DNA of 64,000 nt from Effusibacillus lacus (lineage in GTDB: Bacteria; Bacillota; Bacilli; Tumebacillales; Effusibacillaceae): positions 25,653 to 89,652 of the forward strand of contig NZ_BDUF01000022.1 of NCBI RefSeq assembly GCF_002335525.1. The letters are read 5' to 3'. The translations under genes and the position numbers were made by a program. A model generated the notes under the pieces. That model was not told where the DNA came from. It made no database searches and worked only from the letters and a program-made list of their open reading frames with translations. Of this stretch, positions 28,759 to 38,490 are shown one piece after another. Within the stretch, counting starts at the first letter, position 1, and the number at the start of each line of letters is the position of its first letter.

Positions 28759-28825
28759 TATAATCGGTTTTGGATTTATTATTTTAAACATTCAAGTCCA
28801 ATTTGTGTGCTTGAATTGTTTAAAA
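28759..28825 (+). promoter_or_regulatory. oppA promoter -10 and long leader hairpin
   Basis: TATAAT at 28759-28764 (no strong -35), then a hairpin in the leader: TTTTAAACATTCAAG (28782-28796) pairs with CTTGAATTGTTTAAAA (28810-28825) over 15 bp with one bulged T and a 13-nt loop. A TTCTTTTAT stretch follows. It lies 88 bp before the oppA start, so an attenuator or mRNA-stability role is plausible. Nothing else is apparent between 28578 and 28913. Confidence 0.45.
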
Positions 28826-28913
28826 ATTCTTTTATCCCGTCGGGTATAAGGTGACGAACCTTCCGTTCGGAGCCTGACCATATTTAATGAGTCATATAGA
28901 AGGGGGAAAATGC

Positions 28914-30572
28914 ATGAAAGCCAAGAAATGGCTTGCAGCTGCAGTTGCGCTGACGATGGTCGGCGGCACTGTTGTCGGATGCAGCAGCAACAATCAGGGC
29001 CAATCTGGTGGAGGCACCAAAGGTTCGGCCAAGCAAGAAGTTACGCTCAACTACCGTGCGGAACCGGGTGCTCTTGACGTGTCCAAGTCCACTCAAGTGG
29101 CTGTCTTTACGACAATGGGTATGATGCACGAAGGGTTGTACCGGATCGACAAAGACGGCAAGGCTCAACCGGCGCTTGCCAAAGAATTGCCCCAGATCTC
29201 CGCTGACGGCAAAACTTACACCATCAAACTGAGGGACAATGTGACCTGGGCGGACGGAGTTCCGGTCAAGGCACAGGATTTCGTATATTCCTACCAGCGG
29301 ACGCTGGACCCCAATACCAAAGCTCTCTACTCCTTCATGGTAGCCTGGATCAAGGGCGGTTCGGCCCTGATGAAGGCGAAAACCCCGGAAGAAATTGAGA
29401 AGGCGAAGAAAGAATTGGGTGTCAAGGCACTCGACGACAAGACCTTGGAAATCACCCTGGAGACTCCCAAAGCGTTCTTTACAGAACAATTGGCGTTCCT
29501 GACCTTCTTCCCGCAGCGCGAGGATATCGTGAAAAAGTACGGGGATAAGTATGGTGCCGACGCAAACACCGTAATCGGTGCGGGTCCCTTCATTCTCGAG
29601 AAGTGGGACCACGACCAGCAGTTGGTGTTTGTCAAGAACGACAAGTACTGGGATAAGGACAACGTGAAACTGCAGAAGATCACGATTAACATCGTGAAAG
29701 ACCAGAACACCGGGTTGAACCTGTTCCAGACCGGTGCTGCGGATCTGCAGAACATCAGCGGCGAGAACATCAAGCTGTGGGAAGGCAAGCCGGAATACCT
29801 GGTACAGCCTGAGCTTTCCGTCTGGTACATCAAGTTCCAGGAAAAGACCGTTCCCGCATTCAAGAACAAGAAGATTCGCCAGGCCTTGGCAATCTCCATC
29901 GACAACAAAGCGTATATTGAAACTGTTACCGGGAAAGGACCCGTACCGGCTACCGGTTTCGTTACGACCGGAACCAGCGACGGCAACGGCGGCGAATTCC
30001 GCAAGACAGCGGGCGACCTGATGCCGAAGTTTGACCCGGCGAAAGCGAAACAGCTGCTGCAGGAAGGATTGCAGGAGCTTGGTCTGAAAGAATTCCCGAA
30101 GGGTCTGAAGATCCAAGGTGACGACCACGGGGTCGGTCCGAAAGCGCTGGAATTCCTTGTTGCCCAGTGGAAGCAAAACCTTGGCATCGAAGTTCTCGCC
30201 GAGCCGCTGCCGCACAAACTGCGCGTAGACAACGAGAACAACCACAAGTACCAAATCTCTCTCTCCGGTTGGGGTGCCGACTACAACGACCCGATGACCT
30301 TCCTTGACATGTGGATCAAGGGTGGGGAGTTCAACGATGTGGATTGGGAGCATGACCAATACACCGAATTGATCAAGAAAGCTGAAGTCGAAACCGACCG
30401 CGCGAAGCGTAGCCAACTGATGGTTCAAGCTGAGAAGATTCTGATGGAAGAAATGCCGGTTGCGCCGAACTACTTCCGTGCATTGAACTGGGTGAAGAAT
30501 CCGAAGATCAAGGGTATGCTCTTCCCGCCGTACGGTGTGGAATTTGAATTGAAGTGGGCATACGTAGAGTAA
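28914..30572 (+). CDS. oppA: Oligopeptide ABC transporter, substrate-binding lipoprotein
   Basis: Extracellular peptide receptor for OppBCDF. 552 residues from ATG 28914 (AGAAGGGGG upstream; ATG 28887 in frame adds an unneeded leader). The signal peptide KKWLAAAVALTMVGGTVVGC ends in a lipobox. The SBP family 5 signature region follows (MMHEGLYRIDKDGKAQPALA, YTIKLRDNVTWADGVPVKAQ). The protein is lysine-rich like other OppA/DppE proteins. A strong terminator follows it, and oppB has its own promoter region, so OppA can be made in excess over the transporter. Confidence 0.93.
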   Translation: MKAKKWLAAAVALTMVGGTVVGCSSNNQGQSGGGTKGSAKQEVTLNYRAEPGALDVSKSTQVAVFTTMGMMHEGLYRIDKDGKAQPALAKELPQISADGKTYTIKLRDNVTWADGVPVKAQDFVYSYQRTLDPNTKALYSFMVAWIKGGSALMKAKTPEEIEKAKKELGVKALDDKTLEITLETPKAFFTEQLAFLTFFPQREDIVKKYGDKYGADANTVIGAGPFILEKWDHDQQLVFVKNDKYWDKDNVKLQKITINIVKDQNTGLNLFQTGAADLQNISGENIKLWEGKPEYLVQPELSVWYIKFQEKTVPAFKNKKIRQALAISIDNKAYIETVTGKGPVPATGFVTTGTSDGNGGEFRKTAGDLMPKFDPAKAKQLLQEGLQELGLKEFPKGLKIQGDDHGVGPKALEFLVAQWKQNLGIEVLAEPLPHKLRVDNENNHKYQISLSGWGADYNDPMTFLDMWIKGGEFNDVDWEHDQYTELIKKAEVETDRAKRSQLMVQAEKILMEEMPVAPNYFRALNWVKNPKIKGMLFPPYGVEFELKWAYVE

Positions 30573-30597
30573 ACCGAGTCTGCCAAAAGCAGGTAGA

Positions 30598-30633
30598 AGG
30601 GCCGTTCTTGAATAGTGAGAACGGCCCTTTTTT
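30598..30633 (+). terminator. Terminator after oppA
   Basis: An 11-bp perfect stem AGGGCCGTTCT/AGAACGGCCCT with a 9-nt loop and TTTTTT. Partial read-through would give less oppBCDF than oppA. Confidence 0.88.
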
Positions 30634-30714
30634 CCAGTGGGTTATAGGAATTAACTATGGATATCATAGGTGGAACCTGTTCCGCCTTTCTTCGATAGAT
30701 GGCTGCGGCTTTCT

Positions 30715-30776
30715 GCACTAAACATTTACAGCACTAAACATTTACAGTAGACGCGAAAGTCGAAACGTCATATAAT
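30715..30776 (+). promoter_or_regulatory. Tandem 16-bp direct repeat and TATAAT upstream of oppB
   Basis: GCACTAAACATTTACA occurs twice with no gap (30715-30730, 30731-30746). A TATAAT follows at 30771-30776, about 84 bp before oppB. The repeat is the right size and position for an activator or repressor with tandem sites. No good -35 is seen at the normal distance, which would suit an activator-dependent promoter. Confidence 0.45.
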
Positions 30777-30859
30777 CATCATGGTTTCTATCAAAATGTG
30801 CTAGAAGGGAACACGTTCGTTCCAATATCCTTGGATGAGCAATTATGGGGGGTGCTTAT

Positions 30860-31789
30860 GTGGTTCGTTATACTTTGAGACGTTTTGTCTACATGCTTAT
30901 AACGCTCTGGTTGATTGTAACAACTACATTTATTCTGATGAAGAACTTGCCTGGCGATCCGTTTGAGAACTCCGAGAAACTGACGAAGGAACAAAAGGCG
31001 ATTCTAATGGCGCAATACGGTTTGGACAAACCGGTTTGGGAACAGTATGTGAATTATTTAAAAGACGTTGCGCAGGGAGATCTGGGGGTTTCCTTCCAGT
31101 ATCCGGCACGGAAGGTAACCGAAGTGATTGCACAAGGTTTTCCGGCTTCCCTTGAACTTGGAATCTGGGCGCTTTCCCTGGCGATTACCGCAGGATTGGC
31201 ATTGGGAATCATAGCTGCCTTGAAACATAATACGAAATGGGATTATACCGCCATGTTCACCGCCGTTGTGGGAATTTCCGTCCCGTCGTTTGTTCTGGGA
31301 CCGCTGCTTTCTTATTTTATCGGCGTAAAACTGGGATGGCTCCCTCCCGGGCTGTGGCAAGGACCTGAACACCGGATCTTGCCGGCAATTGCGCTTTCCT
31401 TCTCAACACTGGCGATTTTGGCCCGTTTGATGAGAACGTCCATGCTGGATGTCATTAACCAGGACTATATCAAAACCGCCAAATCCAAAGGATTGTCCCA
31501 ATTTGCCATCGTGACGAAACACACGCTGCGTAACGCGATCCTGCCGGTTGTTACCATCCTGGGGCCGATCTTTGTGAACGTGATTACCGGCACCCTGGTT
31601 GTCGAGCAGATTTTTTCCGTTCCCGGTCTGGGAAGGCATTTTGTGATGTCCGTATATTCCAATGACTACACAATGATCTCGGGATTGACGATTTTCTACT
31701 CGGTAATTTTGGTATTTGTTATGTTCCTGACAGATATTGCTTACGGTCTGATCGATCCGCGGATCCGGCTGGCCAAGGGGAGGGGTTAA
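30860..31789 (+). CDS. oppB: Oligopeptide ABC transporter permease OppB
   Basis: 309 residues from GTG 30860, chosen because GGGGGGTG lies 5 bp before it and the product then begins MVRYTLRRFVYML like other OppB proteins; ATG 30845 would overlap the ribosome site. Six helices are predicted, with the EAA loop DYIKTAKSKGLSQFAIVTKHTLRNAILP contained in two parts (DYIKTAKSKGLSQF and AIVTKHTLRNAILP). Forms the channel with OppC. Confidence 0.93.
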   Translation: MVRYTLRRFVYMLITLWLIVTTTFILMKNLPGDPFENSEKLTKEQKAILMAQYGLDKPVWEQYVNYLKDVAQGDLGVSFQYPARKVTEVIAQGFPASLELGIWALSLAITAGLALGIIAALKHNTKWDYTAMFTAVVGISVPSFVLGPLLSYFIGVKLGWLPPGLWQGPEHRILPAIALSFSTLAILARLMRTSMLDVINQDYIKTAKSKGLSQFAIVTKHTLRNAILPVVTILGPIFVNVITGTLVVEQIFSVPGLGRHFVMSVYSNDYTMISGLTIFYSVILVFVMFLTDIAYGLIDPRIRLAKGRG

Positions 31790-31792
31790 TCG

Positions 31793-32710
31793 ATGCAGGT
31801 TGTGACAAATGACAAATTCCAACCCGTTCCGAAAACGGCCTTCGACAAAGAGGCCATTGTCCGTCCGTCTTTAAGTTACTGGAAAGACGCCTGGCGCAGA
31901 CTGAAGAAAAACAAAATGTCGATGGCCGGTCTGATTACGCTGATCGTTCTTGCTCTGTTCGCCATCTTTGCTCCAATGTTCTCGAGCTTCGACTATTACA
32001 CCCAGAACTACAACACCCGGTATATCTGGCCTTCCGCCCAACACTGGTTTGGCACTGACCACTTTGGCCGCGACATGTGGGTTCGTGTCTGGTGGGGAAC
32101 CCGAATTTCCTTGTTTATCGGGATTACGGCAGCCACCATTGATTTGATTGTGGGTGTTTTGTACGGCGGGATTTCTGCCTATTTTGGCGGCCGTGTCGAC
32201 GATGTCATGCAGCGGATCATTGAAATCATCTATGCGATACCCTTTCTTCTGGTATCGATTCTGCTGATTATGGTATTGGGACCGAGCATCTGGAGTATCA
32301 TCCTGGCTTACTCGATCACGGGATGGGTGCCAATGGCCCGTCTGGTGCGGGGGCAAATCCTTCAGCTGAAAGAACAGGAGTTTGTGCTGGCAGCCAGAAC
32401 GCTTGGTGCGAGCCCGTCGCGGATCATCATGAGGCATCTGATTCCCAACGCTTTGGGCATCATCATTGTGCAGATTACGTTTGTGGTTCCGAACGCAATT
32501 TTCGTTGAAGCCTTCTTGAGCTTTATCGGTTTGGGAATCCGGCCTCCAATGGCGTCGTTGGGAAGGCTGTTGTCTGAGGCTGTGCAGTATATGACGCTGT
32601 ACCCTTACTTGATTCTGATTCCGACTGTGATCTTCAGTTTGATTCTGCTGAGCTTCAACTTGTTGGGAGACGGCCTGCGTGACGCTCTCGACCCGAAAAT
32701 GCGGAAGTAA
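31793..32710 (+). CDS. oppC: Oligopeptide ABC transporter permease OppC
   Basis: 305 residues from ATG 31793, 3 bp after oppB with GGGGAGGGG upstream. The cytoplasmic N-terminus ends WKDAWRRLKKNKMSMAGL before the first helix, as in other OppC proteins; the periplasmic-side HWFGTDHFGRDMWVRVWWG and EAA loop ARTLGASPSRIIMRHLIPN are clear. Confidence 0.94.
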   Translation: MQVVTNDKFQPVPKTAFDKEAIVRPSLSYWKDAWRRLKKNKMSMAGLITLIVLALFAIFAPMFSSFDYYTQNYNTRYIWPSAQHWFGTDHFGRDMWVRVWWGTRISLFIGITAATIDLIVGVLYGGISAYFGGRVDDVMQRIIEIIYAIPFLLVSILLIMVLGPSIWSIILAYSITGWVPMARLVRGQILQLKEQEFVLAARTLGASPSRIIMRHLIPNALGIIIVQITFVVPNAIFVEAFLSFIGLGIRPPMASLGRLLSEAVQYMTLYPYLILIPTVIFSLILLSFNLLGDGLRDALDPKMRK

Positions 32711-32722
32711 GGGGGGAGTTTC

Positions 32723-33748
32723 ATGAGCGAAAAATTGCTTGAAGTCAAAAACCTGAAAGTGTCTTTCCAGACGTATGCCGGGGAAGTGCAAGCAGTCCGC
32801 GGCGTGACGTTTGATGTATATAAAGGGGAAGCGTTGGCGATCGTAGGGGAATCCGGTTGCGGCAAATCGGTTACCGCCCAGACGATCATGCGTCTGATTC
32901 CTTCTCCGCCAAGTTTCATAAAAGACGGATCCATCCTGTTTGACGGTACGGAGATTACCAGGCTTACGGATAAGCAAATGGAAGAAATCCGGGGTTCCGA
33001 GATGGGCATGATCTTCCAGGATCCGATGACCTCCCTGAACCCGACCATGACCGTTGGCAAGCAGATTGCCGAAGGTTTGGTCAAACACCAGGGCTTAAGC
33101 AAAGAAGCTGCCAAAGAACGTGCGATTGAGATGCTGCGGCTGGTAGGGATTCCGAGTCCGGAGAGCCGTGTAAACCAATACCCGCACCAGTTCTCCGGCG
33201 GCATGCGCCAGCGTGTGATGATTGCCATCGCGCTTGCGTGCAACCCGAAGCTCCTGATTGCGGACGAACCGACCACTGCCCTTGACGTTACGATCCAGGC
33301 GCAGATCAACGACTTGATGAAAGAGTTGAAGGAGAAAACCAACGCAGCCATCATTCTGATTACACACGACCTCGGGGTTGTGGCGGATGTGGCGCAGCGG
33401 GTTGTAGTAATGTATGCAGGCAAGGTCGTGGAGCAAGGAACGGTTGATGAGGTGTACTACGATCCCAAGCATCCTTATACATGGGGGCTGCTTCGTTCCG
33501 TACCGAGACTTGATGATGATTCCAAGGAAGAGCTGGTTCCGATTCCGGGTACGCCGCCTGACCTGTTCGCACCGCCCAAGGGATGTGCGTTTGCGGCAAG
33601 ATGCCCGTATGCAATGACTGTATGCCTGGAAGAGGATCCTGAGCACACGCAGATTTCTTCCACTCACAGTGCCGCATGCTGGCTCCAGCACCCGAGCGCT
33701 CCGAAAGTTGAACGTCCGGTAGAAGTGGGGGGACATGGCCGTGGCTGA
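32723..33748 (+). CDS. oppD: Oligopeptide ABC transporter ATPase OppD
   Basis: 341 residues from ATG 32723 (AAGGGGGGAG upstream). Walker [13 protein letters not shown], signature [12 protein letters not shown], Walker [13 protein letters not shown], and the C-terminal oligopeptide-transporter extension with cysteines ([12 protein letters not shown]) that in some family members holds an iron-sulfur cluster. Works as a heterodimer with OppF, whose gene overlaps by 14 bp. Confidence 0.95.
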   Translation: MSEKLLEVKNLKVSFQTYAGEVQAVRGVTFDVYKGEALAIVGESGCGKSVTAQTIMRLIPSPPSFIKDGSILFDGTEITRLTDKQMEEIRGSEMGMIFQDPMTSLNPTMTVGKQIAEGLVKHQGLSKEAAKERAIEMLRLVGIPSPESRVNQYPHQFSGGMRQRVMIAIALACNPKLLIADEPTTALDVTIQAQINDLMKELKEKTNAAIILITHDLGVVADVAQRVVVMYAGKVVEQGTVDEVYYDPKHPYTWGLLRSVPRLDDDSKEELVPIPGTPPDLFAPPKGCAFAARCPYAMTVCLEEDPEHTQISSTHSAACWLQHPSAPKVERPVEVGGHGRG

Positions 33749-34697
33749 TAACATTCTGGAAGTACGAAATCTCAAAAAACATTTTCACGTGGGTGGCGGC
33801 AAGATTCTGAAAGCGGTCGACAACGTCTCCTTCTCGATCAAACGGGGAGAGACATTCGGTCTCGTAGGTGAATCCGGCTGCGGCAAATCGACCGCCGGTC
33901 GAACCATTATCCGCCTGTATGACGCAACTGATGGCGAAGTGATCTTTAACGGGGAGAACGTTCACCAGTTGAAAGGCAAGAAACTGAAAGAGTTCAACCG
34001 GAACATGCAGATGGTCTTCCAGGACCCGTATGCGTCCTTGAACCCGCGGATGACCGTTGGCGATATCATTGCCGAAGGAATAGACATTCACGGACTTTAC
34101 AGCGGATCGAAACGTAAGGAACGAGTTCACGAACTGCTTCGTGTGGTCGGTTTGAACGACGAGCATGCAAGCCGCTTTCCTCACGAGTTCTCCGGAGGTC
34201 AGCGCCAGCGGATCGGGATTGCCCGCGCTCTGGCTATTGAGCCGCAGTTTATTATCGCCGATGAGCCGATTTCCGCATTGGACGTGTCGATTCAGGCACA
34301 GGTGGTCAATCTGTTGAAACAACTGCAAAAAGAGCGTGGATTGACCTATCTGTTCATCGCTCACGATCTGGCAATGGTGAAGCATATATCCGATCGCATC
34401 GGAGTGATGTATCTGGGCGGTCTGGTGGAAGTGGCGGAAGGCAACGAATTGTACCGCAAGCCGCTCCATCCGTATACGGAAGCACTGCTGTCGGCCATTC
34501 CGATTCCGGACCCGGAAGTGGAACGCCACCGGGAACGGATTATTCTTGAAGGGGATGTGCCCAGCCCCATCAATCCTCCAAGCGGCTGCCGCTTCCGAAC
34601 ACGCTGTCCGAAAGCGATGCCGGAATGTGCCGAACTGATCCCGGAACTCAAAGAAGTGGAACCGGACCATTTTGTGGCGTGCCATTTGTATAAGTAA
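33735..34697 (+). CDS. oppF: Oligopeptide ABC transporter ATPase OppF
   Basis: 320 residues from ATG 33735, preceded by GTGGGGGG. Walker [13 protein letters not shown], signature [12 protein letters not shown], Walker [14 protein letters not shown]-terminal Cys-containing [16 protein letters not shown] extension as in OppD. Last gene of the opp cluster; an A/T-flanked terminator follows at once. Confidence 0.95.
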   Translation: MAVADNILEVRNLKKHFHVGGGKILKAVDNVSFSIKRGETFGLVGESGCGKSTAGRTIIRLYDATDGEVIFNGENVHQLKGKKLKEFNRNMQMVFQDPYASLNPRMTVGDIIAEGIDIHGLYSGSKRKERVHELLRVVGLNDEHASRFPHEFSGGQRQRIGIARALAIEPQFIIADEPISALDVSIQAQVVNLLKQLQKERGLTYLFIAHDLAMVKHISDRIGVMYLGGLVEVAEGNELYRKPLHPYTEALLSAIPIPDPEVERHRERIILEGDVPSPINPPSGCRFRTRCPKAMPECAELIPELKEVEPDHFVACHLYK

Positions 34698-34703
34698 TAG
34701 GAC

Positions 34704-34746
34704 AAAACCTCGTTTTCGCAAGCCCACTTGCGGGACGGGGTTTTTT
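34704..34746 (+). terminator. Terminator of the opp operon
   Basis: AAAACCTCG...CGCAAG and CTTGCG...CGGGGTTTTTT form a long stem with small internal mismatches and a CCCA loop, ending in TTTTTT. Confidence 0.85.
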
Positions 34747-34845
34747 AGCATCGGTAAGAAGACTGTCAGTATGATACAATAAGACAAGCAGAATAAACGG
34801 GAGGACGCGGCCAGGCGGCATTCTCCCCGAACGAGGTGGAGAGGA

Positions 34846-37494
34846 TTGAGTGACAGGAAGAAACTGATCCTGATAGACGGGAACAGTATTACATACCGTG
34901 CGTTTTTCGCGCTGCCCCTGCTGTCAACTGCCAGCGGCAGACATACGAATGCGGCTTACGGTTTTACAATGATGCTTTTGCGTTTGCTTCAGGACGAGCA
35001 GCCTACCCATGTGGCGGTTGCCTTCGACAAAGGCAAAACCACCTTCCGGACAGACATGTATGCGGAATACAAGGGAACGAGGGAGAAGACGCCCGGAGAA
35101 CTTTCGGAACAGTTCCCTATTGTACGGGAAGTATTGGATGCCTTCGGGATTCCCCATATTGAACGGGAAGGGTTTGAGGCGGACGACATTATCGGAACCC
35201 TGACCCGCCAAGCGGAGAAGGAAGGCTATGAGACGCTTGTTGTATCGGGCGACAAAGACTTGCTTCAGCTTGTTTCCGGACATGTGCATGCAATCCTGAC
35301 AAGAAAAGGAATTACCGAGACTGAGCGGTATGATATAGCGAAAATCCAGGAACGATACGGGCTGACACCGGAACAGATCATTGACCTCAAGGGATTGATG
35401 GGCGATACATCTGACAATATTCCGGGGATCCCCGGTGTCGGCGAGAAGACGGCTCTTAAACTGCTTCACGAATTTGGCAGTGTGGAACAGGTTCTTGCCA
35501 ATGCGGACAAAGTCCCAGGCAAGAAACTGCAGGAGAAACTGCAGGAGCACAAAGAAGACGCTCTTCTCTCGAAAAAATTGGCCACCATCTTCCGCGAGGT
35601 TCCGTTGGATGTGGCAATCACCCAATTTGCTTACGAGGGATTCGATACAAACCGGGTGAGGGAAACATTCAAACAGTATGAGTTCAAATCGCTGCTGAAC
35701 AAGCTCCCCGAAGATGACGGCACAGGCGCGGGAGAGTCCTCTTCTGCCGAGATGGAGCTGCCGGTTAAGATCATTGGAACCGGCGAGCTGGACAAACTGC
35801 TGGGGGACTTGCCGGTCACGCTGGGATTGCAAATTGATTTCGAGGGCTCCTACCAGCAAGCGTCCATCAGGGGCGTTGCTTTGGGAACTGCCGATCAAGC
35901 CTGGTACATTCCGGTGGACAACGGCAGTCTGCCTTCCGGGGTCAAGGCCCTATTTTCGAATCCAGACAAGTTGAAAGTGCTGTTTGATGTCAAATCGGCT
36001 GTTTACATGCTTCGCGACAAAGGAGTGGAATTGGATCGCAACACCTTTGATGTACTCCTGGCGGGATACCTCTTGAATCCGCAGGATGGAACCCCGAAAC
36101 TGGAAGACATCATCTCCCGAGAATTGAACTGGTCGATTCCCGGATTCCGGAAGGCCGACAAGAAAACAGGGGAACCAGCGCTTGAGGAACGGGCCGATTT
36201 TTACGGAAAGACCGCGTCCGCCCTGTTTCACCTGCAGCCAAAATTGATCGGTGAGATGGAGCGTCAGGAAGTGGATTCCCTTTATCAGGATTTGGAACTG
36301 CCGTTAACTTACGTGCTGGCTGACATGGAATACCAGGGTGTAAAGGTCGATACCGACCGGCTTCATGCGATCGGTGCCGAGTTGGCAGAGAAGATTGACC
36401 GCCTGACCAAGGAGATTTATGAACTGGCGGGTACGGAATTCAACATCAATTCGCCGAAGCAATTGGGGGAAATCCTGTTTGACAAGATGGGACTTCCGAC
36501 GCAGAAGAAAACCAAGACAGGCTATTCCACTTCGGCGGAAGTATTGGAAAAACTGGCCCCCTACTCGGAAATTGTGCAGAAGATCCTTGAATTCCGGCAG
36601 CTTGGCAAACTGCAATCCACCTATGTGGAAGGATTGCTGAAAGTCGTCAGGGAAGATACGGGCAAGGTTCACACCAGCTTTAATCAGGCCACAACCGCAA
36701 CCGGGCGGTTGTCCTCAACTGAACCCAACCTGCAAAATATCCCGATCCGGATGGAAGAGGGACGACGGTTGCGCCATGCATTTGTTCCCAGTGAAGCCGG
36801 TTGGAAGATTCTGGCAGCTGACTATTCGCAAATCGAATTGCGGATTCTCGCCCATATTTCCGGTGACAGTTCACTGATCGACGCCTTTGTCAACGATATG
36901 GACATTCACACCCGGACTGCCAGTGACGTGTTTGAAGTTCCGATTGATCAGGTGACTTCCGACATGCGGCGAGCGGCAAAAGCGGTAAATTTCGGGATCG
37001 TGTACGGGATTTCTGACTACGGGCTGTCCCAGAACCTGAACATCACCCGGAAACAGGCGGCGGAATTTATCGAGAATTACTTTGCCAAGTTTCCCGGAGT
37101 GAAAAAGTATATGGATGAGGTTGTCGTTCAGGCGAGGAAGGACGGATACGTTACAACCCTGTTAAATCGTCGCAGGTATTTGCCCGACTTGCATTCATCC
37201 AATTACAATATCCGCAGCTTTGCGGAACGGGCGGCCCAGAATACACGGGTTCAGGGGTCGGCAGCAGATATCATCAAGCTGGCGATGAATCGAATCGCCG
37301 CCGAGTTGAAGGAGCGAGGGCTGAAAAGCCGTATGCTGCTGCAGGTGCACGACGAATTGGTGTTTGAAGTGCCGGGTGAGGAACTGGACATCATGAAAGA
37401 GCTTGTTCCAGAAGTTATGGAGAACGCTATCAAGCTGGATGTGCCGCTTAAAGCGGATGTTGCATACGGCGATACGTGGTACGACGCGAAGTAA
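34846..37494 (+). CDS. polA: DNA polymerase I
   Basis: 882 residues from TTG 34846 (GGTGGAGAGG in front). N-terminal 5' nuclease (KKLILIDGNSITYRAFFALP; EADDIIGTL), a middle domain of the 3'-5' exonuclease fold that has lost the normal catalytic acids as in other Bacilli, and a C-terminal polymerase with motif A DYSQIELRILAH and motif C QVHDELVFEVP. Functions in Okazaki-fragment maturation and repair. A -10 (TGA-TACAAT, near 34770-34780) precedes it. mutM, ytaF, coaE and a transglycosylase follow in the order familiar from Bacillus. Confidence 0.97.
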   Translation: MSDRKKLILIDGNSITYRAFFALPLLSTASGRHTNAAYGFTMMLLRLLQDEQPTHVAVAFDKGKTTFRTDMYAEYKGTREKTPGELSEQFPIVREVLDAFGIPHIEREGFEADDIIGTLTRQAEKEGYETLVVSGDKDLLQLVSGHVHAILTRKGITETERYDIAKIQERYGLTPEQIIDLKGLMGDTSDNIPGIPGVGEKTALKLLHEFGSVEQVLANADKVPGKKLQEKLQEHKEDALLSKKLATIFREVPLDVAITQFAYEGFDTNRVRETFKQYEFKSLLNKLPEDDGTGAGESSSAEMELPVKIIGTGELDKLLGDLPVTLGLQIDFEGSYQQASIRGVALGTADQAWYIPVDNGSLPSGVKALFSNPDKLKVLFDVKSAVYMLRDKGVELDRNTFDVLLAGYLLNPQDGTPKLEDIISRELNWSIPGFRKADKKTGEPALEERADFYGKTASALFHLQPKLIGEMERQEVDSLYQDLELPLTYVLADMEYQGVKVDTDRLHAIGAELAEKIDRLTKEIYELAGTEFNINSPKQLGEILFDKMGLPTQKKTKTGYSTSAEVLEKLAPYSEIVQKILEFRQLGKLQSTYVEGLLKVVREDTGKVHTSFNQATTATGRLSSTEPNLQNIPIRMEEGRRLRHAFVPSEAGWKILAADYSQIELRILAHISGDSSLIDAFVNDMDIHTRTASDVFEVPIDQVTSDMRRAAKAVNFGIVYGISDYGLSQNLNITRKQAAEFIENYFAKFPGVKKYMDEVVVQARKDGYVTTLLNRRRYLPDLHSSNYNIRSFAERAAQNTRVQGSAADIIKLAMNRIAAELKERGLKSRMLLQVHDELVFEVPGEELDIMKELVPEVMENAIKLDVPLKADVAYGDTWYDAK

Positions 37495-37520
37495 TATTGA
37501 TTGTTCGGGAGGGTATCGAT

Positions 37521-38369
37521 TTGCCGGAATTGCCAGAGGTCGAAACAGTCAGACGCAGCTTGGAAGCATTGGTCGTCGACAAAACGATTGAGGATGTCAC
37601 GGTCAACCTTCCCCGGATGATTCGCACTCCCGATGATGTGGAGTCATTCAGGCACATGCTCAGGGGGCAAAGGATTGAACGTGTGGGACGCCGCGGCAAG
37701 TTTTTGCTGATTGAATTGGGGTTTTACACATTGGTTTCCCATCTCCGGATGGAAGGTCGCTACGGTCTTTACCGGACAGAAGAACCTGTCGAGAAACATA
37801 CGCATGTCATCTTTCACTTTACGGACGGAACGGAACTTCGGTACCGGGATGTAAGGCAGTTCGGCACGTTTGACCTGCTTCCCAATGGGGAACTGTCAGC
37901 CGTTCCAGGTCTTCGCAAGATGGGACCGGAACCGTTGGAACCTGACTTCACACCGGAGACCCTGCGGCAGGGACTGAGGAAGCGAACGGGCAAAATCAAG
38001 ACTCTGCTGCTTGACCAGAATCTGGTTGCGGGAATCGGGAATATCTATGCGGATGAAGCGTTGTTTGAAGCGGGAATTCATCCGGAATGCATCGGCCGGA
38101 AACTGACAAAAGAAGAATGCAAGCGGCTGCATAAGGCGATTGTGGACGTACTGACCGCTTCGGTCGAGTTGGGCGGCTCTTCCATCAAGTCTTATGTCAG
38201 CGGCCGCGGACAACCGGGGGAGTTTCAATTTCGGTTGAAGGTCTATGGAAAGGACAAGTCCCCCTGCCCAAGCTGCGGAACTGTGATAGAGAAAATACGC
38301 GTCGGGGGGCGGGGCACCCATTTCTGTCCCCATTGCCAGCCCAAAAAACAAAGCAGAAAACAGGCTTAA
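37521..38369 (+). CDS. mutM: Formamidopyrimidine-DNA glycosylase
   Basis: Removes 8-oxoguanine and formamidopyrimidines and cleaves the resulting abasic site. 282 residues from TTG 37521, fixed by GGGAGGG 7 bp upstream and because the mature protein must begin with catalytic Pro (PELPEVETVRRSLE). The frame open from 37476 is only overlap with polA. Middle motif QNLVAGIGNIYADEALFEAG with the intercalation and catalytic Lys region; C-terminal zinc finger CPSCG...FCPHC complete. Confidence 0.96.
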   Translation: MPELPEVETVRRSLEALVVDKTIEDVTVNLPRMIRTPDDVESFRHMLRGQRIERVGRRGKFLLIELGFYTLVSHLRMEGRYGLYRTEEPVEKHTHVIFHFTDGTELRYRDVRQFGTFDLLPNGELSAVPGLRKMGPEPLEPDFTPETLRQGLRKRTGKIKTLLLDQNLVAGIGNIYADEALFEAGIHPECIGRKLTKEECKRLHKAIVDVLTASVELGGSSIKSYVSGRGQPGEFQFRLKVYGKDKSPCPSCGTVIEKIRVGGRGTHFCPHCQPKKQSRKQA

Positions 38370-38490
38370 AAATTCACTCGACAAGCCCTTCCCACATACA
38401 CAGTACTATGCCCCTTTAGAGGCAACTTTGCGTCTGACGCTTAGTTGTTCACTATACGGGGGCCCCGAAAAACCGTATGGGGGTGGGCTG

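Noticed and set aside
28884..30428. 514-codon reverse-strand frame opposite oppA
   Set aside because: It is antisense to a clearly coding gene with ordinary OppA motifs, has no ribosome site or recognisable domain, and such frames arise from codon bias. The same applies to long antisense frames at 2683-3585, 4339-5109 and 50255-51646.
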